DNA from: Agapanthus africanus | Lineage: Eukaryota > Streptophyta > Magnoliopsida > Asparagales > Amaryllidaceae | DNA length: 64,000 nucleotides | Direction: 5' to 3' | NCBI GenBank assembly: GCA_030015575.1 | Contig: JASDDO010000006.1 | Coordinates: 202,869,632-202,933,631, forward strand | In this document: positions 35,557 to 45,541 of the stretch, piece by piece | Position numbering within the stretch: the stretch's first letter is position 1 | Layout of the letters: each line of letters opens with the position of its first letter | Notes under the pieces: model-generated | Database searches by the model: none | What the model saw: the letters and a program-made list of their open reading frames with translations, nothing else | What the model was told of the DNA's origin: nothing | Program-made: the position numbers and the translations under genes

Positions 35557-37916
35557 AGGTTAAACCTTAAATAGCTTGTAGCAACGTTAGAATTCCGCCG
35601 TTTTTCGTTGTGCAAAAACTGCCGAAAAACAGTTTTGAAAATCGATGTTTTGAGATGTTTGAACACCCCGCGGGCTCAAGATTTGAACCGAGAAGCCGAA
35701 GGGTGGAGCGCGCGCACCCCGGGGACACCCGGGGGGACCGAACGGCTCGGCCCACTCCTCAAGACCACCACAAGGCGGTCTTGGCGGTGGGGATCTGAAA
35801 CTCCCCCAACATAGGCAGTTTCGGGTCTACCTCACCTTCTGGACACCTCGTGGTGGCCTCGGGGGTGGGGTACCCCCTCTAGGCCCCCCATTCGAACGTT
35901 AATATGTTGGTCTTTGCCTCCGCGATGTTCGGACGGGTTTCGAGTTCGTTTCGACTCCCGGATTAGCTCAAAATATCGGTTTTTAAAACGTTGCTCACTG
36001 GATTTTTTCAAGAGTTGGAAAATGGTTTAGTTTGAAAATCTCGTGCGGAATTCTAATGTTGCGAATTCTTTACTTGCTTTGTGTATGTGTGTTTTGGAAA
36101 CGTCGACTAATTTCTATTAGTCGATTAGTCGAGGTTGCACACATCGGTATTGATATCATAAGATGGTATGTGTATATGAATATGTTGGATCTTCATGATG
36201 AATGACCGGGCGATGTGAGAATAGCGTTTTTCTTTTCTTTCATTCATATAATTTGTAAAAAGAAATGTAATATTATTTTGCGGGGAACATCCGGGTTGAG
36301 CTTGTAGCCACCATTGTATATTTCTTTTTACTGTTTTTGCTCCTAAGATAGACCCAAGGTAGGTTGCACAAACTACAGGGTTCTCGAAGTGCCGAGTGGC
36401 CTACTCACTTTGCTGAGGGAGGTTGCTTCATTTCGGGAATTTGGCGGGTAGTTTGCCGCACCCGTAGGGGTCTAGGGTGGGGTTTGGATATTCATCACGA
36501 CCGTGGAAATCGTCTTTCATTAAGGGCTTGAATGAACTACGGAATTCCTAATATATCCAATGTATTCATCTGTGATCTGAAATGGCTATATTTATATATG
36601 AGATATATAATAAACGTTGCTTATATTTTGCACCCGCGCTAGTCCAGACCCCGCTCTTCCGTTAGTTAAGTAACCTAACGGTGCATGACGGGGCCTAGCG
36701 GCGAATGCGGATGGTATAAGCGTACGTTCTATTTTCGTTTCTTTTCTTTGATGTTTAGGAAACGTAAATGATGGGACAACATTAATGTGATTAATGTTAA
36801 GCAAACGAAACCTAAAGATGTTGAAGAATCAAACTTTTAAAATGGGTAACACTAGCTTTTTCTTTGCATCGTGGTATTCTTGAATATCCATCACCTCATT
36901 CGATGGGGAAAGGGCCGAGATCCCTTCACCGGGAGTGACCCCTTTAGCGAAACTAACAAATGTTACAAAGCACTCGATTGTTTTTATAGCTGATCTAACT
37001 TTTTCTTTGAATCGTGGTATTCATAAATATCCAGTACCTCATTCGATGAGGAAAGAGCCGAGATCCCTTCACCGGGAGTGACCTCTTTAGCGAAATTAGA
37101 AAGATACTACAAAACCATTCGACTTTTAAAACTGGAGCTTAAACCACTCCTTTCACTAGATTCTACAACGATATCAAGTTCAAAACGTTAAAGGTTTTAA
37201 TAAAAACCATACGTTGCCCTCCGCCATTTTAGGAAGCAGAGTACTTAGTATTTGTGCCACGTTTGTTGACTATGGTTAAGGCGTGGTGTACGGTAGCTAA
37301 GTGATGTCTTCCTACAAAGCATATGATGCTATCGATTAGGACATTCGTATGACTTTGTTGACCATAGTTAAGAGTCATGCGGGTGGGTCTAAATCAATCA
37401 CGAAATGGCAGGTAGAACTTGACTAGAACATGACTAGTGCTTATGATTTGTTGACCATAGTTAAGGTCATAAGACACTAGGGGTAAAAATCATATCGGGA
37501 ATTTCAAGAGTTGAAATTTGCAATGAGATTTCGTACCTTCTATATCATAGTTGGATCCCGATCCCACTGACAGTAAAAGTTACTCCCGGGAGAGTTTTGC
37601 ACTTTACAATTAGCTAATCCAATATGTGTCTAGAAATGTGTCAACGGGGTTACGCCTCTAGGAAAACGAGCATTATTTTAATTAGGTACATGCGAAAGCA
37701 CGGGGAACCTCCCTCGGAGTACCGACACTGGCCTGGCTGACCGGTTAGCGAACTTGTAGATTGCAATTAATCCTGGCTAGTTTTCTTTTTAAGGTTCGAA
37801 GGAAAATTTGATAAAAAGCTGTGGGAGACATCGATTAAATAAGATTAATAACCAATCTAATTATGCAAGAGCAATCGCTGAGTGTCTTCTTTTCTCTCTC
37901 CTAATGGCAGATACCT
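35557..37916 (+). promoter_or_regulatory. P leader with ordered RNA stem-loops
   Basis: 2.4 kb without coding signal. In order: a GC-rich block (35660-35890), the CCGTTAG/CTAACGG hairpin (36659-36681) enclosed by CCCCG/CGGGG, two AAAGRG/CYCTTT folds (36909-36945 and 37052-37088) each preceded by a CCTCAT/ATGRGG hairpin, three two-part hairpins (37257-37286, 37349-37378 and 37440-37473) and a module shared with element C (about 37625-37740). A CTCTCTCC run precedes gag. Confidence 0.7.
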
Positions 37917-38807
37917 ATGACGGGACTTAAGCTTTTATTAGAAAAGAATAAACTCACGGGACCGAATTACAAAGATTGGCTAAGGAACGTAAATATATCC
38001 CTGACCTATGATAAGGTCGGATACGTCCTGACCACTCCAGCCCCTCCTAGTCCAGGCCATGATTCTTCAGTTGCGGATAAAGAAATCCACAAGACATGGG
38101 ATATAGACTGTGCAACAGCCAAGTGCCTCACGCTTGCTTCTATGAACAATGAACATCGGAAGCAGCACGAGAAGATGGATGTACAATCCATCTTTCTCCA
38201 TACAAAGGAGTTGTATGGAGAGCAATCTCGTACTCTCCGATACGAGGCATCTCGAAAGTTGTTTCAGATTCGGATGGCTGTTGGCACATCTGTAGGTGAC
38301 CATGTATTGATTATGATTGGAGTTATCGAAGAACTTGAGGACCTGGGTTGGACCATGGAGAACGAACAGTATATTGATATTGTTCTACAGTCCCTTCCCC
38401 CTTCCTTTGCTCAGTTCATTGTAAACTTCAACATGCACAACATGGAGAAGTCATTACCTGAACTCCTCAATATGTTGAGGGGTGCAGAGAGCATGCTAAA
38501 GGTAGCAAAAAATCCAACTCTAATTGCTGGGCCATCTTCCTCCTCCGTCCCAAAAGCCAAGTCCAAGGGAAAGAAGAAGAAGAATCCCATCAAGCCGAGA
38601 GGCGGAGTGAAAAAGGCACCGGGAAAGGACAAGATAGGGGCTGCTGCAACAGGACGAGGGGAATGCTTCTATTGCCACCAAACTGGGCACTGGAAGAGAA
38701 ACTGCGTTGGATACCTGGCCGACCTCAAGAAGAAGAAGCATGGTGATGCTTCCACTTCAGGTGTGTTTGTAACAGAAAACTGTTTTTCAATTAACTCTGA
38801 TTCCTAG
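37917..38807 (+). CDS. P gag (fossil element, frame open)
   Basis: A 296-residue copia gag. The N-terminal capsid-like region (LLEKNKLTGPNYKDWLRNV, then RKQHEKMD, LYGEQSR and LQSLPPSFAQF) is followed by a Lys-rich basic segment (about residues 215-250) and one CCHC zinc knuckle (CFYCHQTGHWKRNC, about residues 257-270), the nucleic-acid-binding end of gag. Gag packages element RNA in cytoplasmic particles. The gag frame itself reads open; the element as a whole is broken. Confidence 0.85.
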   Translation: MTGLKLLLEKNKLTGPNYKDWLRNVNISLTYDKVGYVLTTPAPPSPGHDSSVADKEIHKTWDIDCATAKCLTLASMNNEHRKQHEKMDVQSIFLHTKELYGEQSRTLRYEASRKLFQIRMAVGTSVGDHVLIMIGVIEELEDLGWTMENEQYIDIVLQSLPPSFAQFIVNFNMHNMEKSLPELLNMLRGAESMLKVAKNPTLIAGPSSSSVPKAKSKGKKKKNPIKPRGGVKKAPGKDKIGAAATGRGECFYCHQTGHWKRNCVGYLADLKKKKHGDASTSGVFVTENCFSINSDS

Positions 38808-41314
38808 GTATTGGATACCGGATCAGGATCTCACATCTGCAATTGTGTGTAGGGGCTGAGAAATAGCAGGTTTTTGAAGAAAGGTGATCACACTCTTCGA
38901 GTGGGGAATGGTTCCTCAAGACATGCTACAGCAGTGGGAGAGTATCACCTTGGTTTGGCATCGGGTTGTATATTGGTTTTGAACCCTTGTTATTTTGTAC
39001 CTTCCATCTTATGTAATATTATATCTGTATCGTTGTTGGACAATACTGGATATAATTTTGTATTACAATCTAATGTTATGATCATTAACCTTAATCAAGA
39101 GTTGATTGGGTCTGGTACATTAAATAACGGGATATACGTACTAAACCAACACACAGTTTTCAATATACAACACACAAACAAAAGGAAGATTTCAGACATA
39201 AATAAAGCTTTCATTTGGCATTATAGACTTGGTCATATTAATGAAACAAGACTAACCAAGATACATAAAGATGAATATTTAAACTCTTTTGAATATAAAT
39301 CTTATGCGACTTGCCAGTCTTGTATCAAAGGTAAAATGACCAAAACCCCATTTAGTGGACACGGAGAGAGAGCTACTGAACTCTTAGGCCTCATACATAG
39401 TGATGTATGAGGACCAATGTCTACACATGCGAGAGGTGGTTTTTCGTACTTCATAACTTTCACTGATGATTTCTCGAGATTCGGGCATGTGTTCTTGTTG
39501 AAACATAAGTCCGAAGCCTTCGAAAAATTCAAGGAGTATAAATCTGAAGTAGAAAAACAAAAAAGCTTGAGTATCAAGAAACTTCGATCGGATCGAGGAG
39601 GTGAGTATCTAAGCTCAGAGTTTCTAGATTTCCTAAAAGAAAATGGGATTCTCTCTCAGCTCACTCCTTCGTACACAGTACAGCACATCGGTGTGTCAGA
39701 ACGCAGAAATCGTACCCTATTAGATATGGTACGATCTATGATGAGCGATGCTGAGTTACCAATATCATTATAGGGACACGCATTGGAGACTACGATTTAT
39801 CTACTGAATAGGGTTCTGACCAAAACCGTGTCTACCACTCCATATGAGATATGGTATGGGAAGAGGTCATCTCTTAAAAGAGTTAAGATATGGGGTTGTC
39901 CGGTTTTGTGAAAAAGAAGAATCCGGACAAACTCGAAACATGATCGGTTTTATGTAAATTTTTGGGATATCCAAAATACTCGTATGGATATCTTTTCTAC
40001 CACAAGGAGGACCGAAGGGTGTTTGTTTCTCAGTATACCACATTTTTAGAAAATGAATTTTTTACAAATAATAATGTTGGCAATGCGGTAGAACTGGAAG
40101 AAATTCCAGATACACAAACAATTACCGATGATTTGGTTGAAACTGAGGTTTCAGTAGAACCTAACGAACCTCAGCCACTCCGTAGATCTAGTAGGACTTC
40201 TCGTCCACCTGATAGATACTACGGTTTTCTAATTGATAGTGATAGAGAAGATTGCATCATGGATGATGATGATCCTACTAGTTTTCAGCAAGCTTTTACG
40301 AGTGGTGACTCAGTGAAGTGGCTGGATGCCATGAGATCCGAAATAGAATCCATGCACACCAAAAAAAGTATGGACTTTGGAGGTTGCACCTTCTGGAGTA
40401 AAACCCATAGGGTGCAAATGGATCTTTAAGAGAAAGATCGGTGTGGATGGTCAGGTGGAGACCTATAAAGCTAGGCTGGTCACAAAAGGATTTCGTCAAA
40501 GAGCAGGCTTGGACTATGATGAAACCTTTTCACAAGTCGCAATGCTCAAATCCATTCAGATCCTGCTTGCTATAGCTGCTCACTATGACTATGAGATCTG
40601 GCAGATGGATGTTAAAACGACATTTCTAAATGGTGATTTAGAAGAATGCGTTTTTATGGATCAGCCAGAAGGCTTCATTGATAGTGGGAGCAGCGGAAAA
40701 ACATACAGGTTTCTTAAATCCATCTACGGATTAAAGCATGCATCACGGAGCTGGAACATCTTCTTTAATGATACAATCAAAGAGTTTGGTTTTATCAAAA
40801 ATGTAGATGAACCATGAATTTATAAAAGGATTGTAGAGAGTACTGTTACATTCTTCGTAATGTACGTGGACGACATTCTCTTGATAGGAAATGATTTTCC
40901 TATGCTACAATCGGTCAAATTATTCTTATTGCAGGGTTTGTATTTATCCTAAATGGAGGGGCGGTATGTTGGAAGAGTTCCAAGCAAGATACTGTCGCAG
41001 ACTCCATGATGGAAGCTGAGTATATTGCAACTAATGATGCCGCAAAAGAGGCAGTCTGGATGAGGAAGTTCATTTCTGAACTTCAGGTGGTTCCATCCAT
41101 TTCTAATCCAATACCTCTGTATTGTGATAACAATGGATTCATGGCTTTGTCAAAGGAGCCGATGTCCTATCAGAAATCCAGACATATCTTGAGGCGATAT
41201 TGCCTCATCCTGGAGATAGTGGATCACCAGGACATCGAGGTACGGAGAGTAGACAAGAAAGATAACCCAGCAGATCCATTCACCAAGGCCAGCCCTCAAG
41301 TCCAGTTTAAGTAA
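38808..41314 (+). pseudogene. P pol: protease, integrase, reverse transcriptase, RNase H (fossil)
   Basis: Domains in copia order: aspartic protease start (LDTGSGSHIC near 38812), pre-integrase zinc region (CQSCIKGKMTKTPF), integrase core (IHSDV, YFITFTDDFSRFGHVF and GVSERRNRTLLDMVRSMM), reverse transcriptase (CKWIFKRKIGVDGQVETYKA, WQMDVKTTFLNGDLEE and YRFLKSIYGLKHASRSWN) and RNase H (MMEAEYIA, LYCDNNG and NPADPFTK). The order integrase before reverse transcriptase defines Ty1/copia. The region is broken in several places. Confidence 0.9.
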
Positions 41315-41414
41315 TTGTTCGAGCTGTTGGGCATGCGGTAAGACGGCAACTGGTTCTAGTGTAGACAGTGGGTACTTATTGCACCGACTACAGGCCTTAG
41401 TGCAAGTGGGAGAT

Positions 41415-43369
41415 TGTTAGATATGTATGTCCTAGAAGCCTGTATTGTATAAGATGCTAGGCATTTATAAGTACAGAAACAATCTTTGCTCGAAATGATA
41501 GTATGCTATCTGGTTTATCTTCATCTTAACATGTGATGTGTTGTATTTCATATCTTTATATACATGTTGATGAAGCCCTTAGGATGCCCTTAGGATTATG
41601 CTTGACTACCGGGATTATGATGTAAATCATACTAGTAGGGTCTGGGCAGTCTATAAGCATATCCTTTCATTGTTCCTAGTCGAGGGTATATCGAGACAGG
41701 GCATCGATATTACCATTGTAGACTAGTGTGTACGTTTCTTGACCCTTGGGGCGATGGTTGATCACACAACCATTGGTGTTTGACATCAAAGATTGTACAC
41801 AGGTGCTCATTAGAGAATGGGTACACCGAACATGACTCGCCGAGAACTCCTAGATGGTATATATACCTATTATCAGATAGAAGTTTTCTGGTGACACTTG
41901 TACAGGTTAGTCTGTAGACCCGAGATCGTCATAGTGTCTTGTGTGATTCCCACTGTGCTTTGATTTCCTCCTTACCGCGGCTCTACTGAGTCGTGCAAAC
42001 AGGTGGATTTTGGGTACAGTCCCGAATCGAATGGAGGCAGTGAGTGATAGGAGGGGTTTCGTCTCTTCCGGTATAGGGAGTTGATGTCGCGCTATGCTTG
42101 ATCGGCCATAACAGCAAATCCCTAGTGAGGGTTCTCGGGATTTACTGATAAGAGTTATCAGTAGTTTCTCGAACCGTTATGGGCCGTAAATCAGCATGAC
42201 TTATAAAGTTACTGGGGTCTGACATTTACCACACTTAGACTTTATATGCGACATATCAGACGAAGATACCGGACTGTACGGTAAGTGTTGCTAACAGGCT
42301 CGTTAGGGTTGGGATGAGTTCGCTCGTGGGCCACCTCTTTTTCGTCATGTACCTGGGTAGCCGTTACGCACAGCTAGTGCCGCTGACGTACTTGTAGTTA
42401 AACCCACTTCCAGGGTACTGTCAAGTCTTTAGAGTCCCACACAGAGAGTTCCCTAGTTCAGGCGAAAGATGTAGAGGCCGTAAGTTGTTACGGCAGGGTT
42501 TCGATCATGTTCGTGTAATAGTTAAATGAATAATGATCGAAATGTTAATACCGGTAGGCTTTGGTTTAAGCCGCATGCCGGTATTATATTATTGGATTAT
42601 TAGTATTCGTATTTTTCGGAATTCGGATACGGGTATATTTTTACAGTATACGGTGGAGGGGTATTATTGTAATTGTTACAACAATACCTTTTAGAAGGAG
42701 ACACCACATAAATGGATTTTTATTTTGTGAAAATAAATAAATGAGGTGGCATTTGGAAAAGTTTAAGCATAGATGATGGAATGGCTGGTTTAATTATTTA
42801 TTCATTTGGAGTTACTATTGAAGCATGGTGCTAATTTTTTATTGTATGCTTCAATTATTTCATTTTGAGCCATATTATTTTTCCATGCTTGAACTTTTCA
42901 TTATCACTTTAACATTCTCTCTCATCATTCTCTCCTTCTTCCTCCTCTTCGCTTTAACCTCACATGAGTTGTGAATCAAAAGCTTAGAGCAAAAATCATA
43001 ATCCAATACTTAATCTTTACATCATCTTAGTGATCACTTCTAGCAAACTTGATCTCTAAGTTGAACTCTTGTGAAGAGGTTGTAGCTTGTTCGATAGCTC
43101 TCTTGTGGATCGTCTTGGATCTTGAGGTGGCCGGAGTTCGAGCTCATTGCAACCACAAGGAGCCTAGGAGTCACATTCAAGTGAAGACCCGAAGGACCGG
43201 TTATATTAGGTATAAATACTATCATAGTAGATTGGATCTCTTGATGGTTTTTCCTAGTTAAGGTTTAAGCACTAATCTTAGGTTATGTGGGTGTTGCATG
43301 CAAGAAAATTATTGTTTATCGCTTCCGCCTCCTCACAAGTGTTGTGAGGGTGTGCAACATCCACTAACA
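41415..43369 (+). repeat. P 3' LTR
   Basis: 1955 bases. It contains the covarying hairpin TAATACCGG/CCGGTATTA with an inner GGCTT/AAGCC stem (42546-42586) and, just upstream, a TTTCGATCAT...ATGATCGAAA fold near 42500-42543. Confidence 0.85.
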
Positions 43370-43480
43370 CAAACAACTCAAAGCATCACTTTTGAAAACT
43401 GTTTTTTTTCGACAGTTTTTCGGCGATAAAAACGGCGGAATTCTAACATCGTTACAAGCTATCTTGGGTTTATGAGAGGG

Positions 43481-43490
43481 TCAGATACCA
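43481..43490 (-). other. D primer-binding site remnant
   Basis: On the minus strand it reads TGGTATCTGA, a slightly altered tRNA-Met site at the expected distance from the D 5' LTR. Confidence 0.7.
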
Positions 43491-43492
43491 CT

Positions 43493-45536
43493 TTAAGTTG
43501 ATGTCGTACACCCCACGTGATCGCGAGGAGGCGGAATTTGCAAAAAATGATTTTTACGAGCTTCGCAACACCTACTAGAACCAAGATCGTTCATAAACCC
43601 TACCTAGCAAACTACTTGAGGTTTTACTACTCGGATACGAAGTTATACCTCATGATACTTGTCCTTAGGGTCTTCATTGCTATCCTCCACATCTACGTAG
43701 GCTCTAAGGATTGATCCGGATCGTAGCTTCTTCAACGGCCTCCTTGAGTCAAAGACGATCCACCCGAGTGTCTATAGTCCGAGCTTCACCTCAAAACCGA
43801 GGTATCTAGGACAACAAGCTTGCTAATCTTGATGTCCTAGGTGATGTAGAGTATGAAGATGGATTTATTTGTCTCTTGAAACTTTAGGATTCTTAACACA
43901 TGAGAGCTTTTAGGGTTTGTAGTGAGGAAGAAGAAGAGAGCTAGCATGAGAGCTTATATGAGGAAAGAGAAAGTGTTTTGATAAAAGATAATTGTGAATG
44001 ATAATGAGATGGCTCCCTTGACATGACCACTAGCATGGGATGAAAAATATCTTAACAAAATATCTAGCCCACAAAATATCTCACAAAAATAACTAAGTCA
44101 AATAGTCAACTCAAGTCAAGTGGTCAAGCCAAGTCAAAAGGTCAAACAAAGTCAAGTAGTCAAAACTAGTAGCCATGTCTCAATTATCATTACCAAATAC
44201 TTTCCTCCACCTCATAATTGTTTTAATCAAGTAAATGGTCAAAACCCTAATGAGGTGTCTCCTTCTGTGCTCCTCTCATCCGTATATACATATCCGCATT
44301 CGTGTTCCGAGAAACACGAATACAAAGAGACGAAACTGATCCATCAATATAATACTAGGATCTGGCTTAAACCAAAGCCCACTAGTATTATCCGCCCGAA
44401 CATCATACGCGCACAAGTGTACGTAAGTGATCGAAGCCCTACTGTAAAACCATACGGCCTCTACACCTTTCGTCCAGTGCAGGGAAACTCTCTGTGTGGG
44501 ACTCTAAAGACTCGACACTACGCTGGTAGTGGGTTTAACCACAGGCCGCAAGCGGTACTAGCTATACATAACGGTCCCCAAGTAGATGTCGATAAGAAGG
44601 CCGATGTGGAAAACCCATCCGAACTCCTACTGAGCCTGAATGTGACAATCTCCGTACAGTCCGGTCTATTCGTCTAAGAGTATCGTATATCGGGCCTAGG
44701 GGCGGTAAACGTCTGACCCCTAATAGCGGTATAAGTCGTGTCCGAGTGTAGCCCAGAACACCTTGAGAAACTACTGGAATACTTTCCAGTAAATCTCACT
44801 TGCCCTGGCCAGGGACTTTGTTTAATAGCTCTCTAAACACAGCGTGATTCAACCCCTAATACCTGGAAAGACGAATCTTTTCTAACCACCACTGTCTCCA
44901 AGTGCTTCGGGAATGCACCCAACCACTACCTGTTTGCACGACTCCTTTGAGCCGTGGTAGGGTAGTAATCAAAGTACAGTGGGAACACACTCGAGGCGGA
45001 GTAGCAGTGTCAAGTCGACAGACTAAGCTGTGCTCATGTCACCTGGGAACTACTACCTGATGATAGGTATAATACCCACCAGCAGTTCCCGATGAGTCCT
45101 GTCCGGTGTACTCATAACCTAATGAGCACATGCATACTATCTCCAGTACGACGTACTAATGGCCGTGGGACAGATCATCTCCCTTGTCGGGATGAGAAGC
45201 GTATACACTAGTCTACTCTGGAGTATCGATGCCCCGTCTCGATAATCCTACGACTAGGGACCTGTATAAGGATGTGCTTATAGATTACCTAGCCCCTACT
45301 AGTGTGACTGCCATCACAACGCTGGTAATCAAGCAAAGATCCTAAGGTCTCTACTAATATGTATAAGGGATATGCGAAAAGAAACACATGCACATATTGA
45401 AGTAGAAACAAACCAAGTAGCATACTACCATTTTGAGCAAGACTGTCAATACAACTGTGAATATCCCAAGCTTCCATTAAGTAATATACAAACCAGTATG
45501 ATATAATAATGTCCTCTAGGGCATATACACTAATAG
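43493..45536 (-). repeat. D 5' LTR
   Basis: 2044 bases. On the minus strand it starts near TATTAGTGTATATGCCC, resembling the start of P. It holds the ATAATACTAG/CTAGTATTAT hairpin with inner GGCTT/AAGCC (44349-44391) and the ATTCGTGTT/AACACGAAT hairpin (44298-44321). The GTGAT duplication follows at 45537-45541. Confidence 0.85.
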
Positions 45537-45541
45537 GTGAT

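Larger units (their letters stand above)
34670..43369 (+). mobile_element. copia element P, full length, broken
   Basis: P is a plus-strand Ty1/copia element with the perfect duplication CAAAC (34665-34669 and 43370-43374). It has a 5' LTR at 34670-35543, a primer site at 35544-35556, a 2.4-kb structured leader, gag (37917-38807), pol remains (38808-41314), a polypurine tract GCAAGTGGGAGAT (41402-41414) and a 3' LTR at 41415-43369. The LTRs are unequal in length and differ by several percent where they align. Pol is broken in several places. It is inserted in the leader of D. Confidence 0.9.
8575..45536 (-). mobile_element. copia element D (broken, hosts three nested insertions)
   Basis: This is a minus-strand Ty1/copia element. 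Its 5' LTR is at 43493-45536, its primer site at 43481-43490, and its leader is in two pieces (43375-43480 and 32651-34664). Its gag is at 32035-32650, a gag end plus protease/integrase region at 12560-14229, a reverse-transcriptase piece at 9890-10270 and part of the 3' LTR at 8575-9869. GTGAT flanks both ends (8570-8574 and 45537-45541). Between the pieces sit the family B solo LTR, element C and element P, each with its own target duplication. D is broken at several places and its 3' end is incomplete. The two LTRs differ by roughly 5 percent by eye, making D older than C and B. Confidence 0.8.

Noticed and set aside
37580-37800. A spliced leader intron in P, because B lacks about 200 bases here and has a CTAAT-pyrimidine-CAG string near 23589
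   Set aside because: D and P do not both keep an AG at the matching place and no donor site is convincing; a simple difference between families is as likely.
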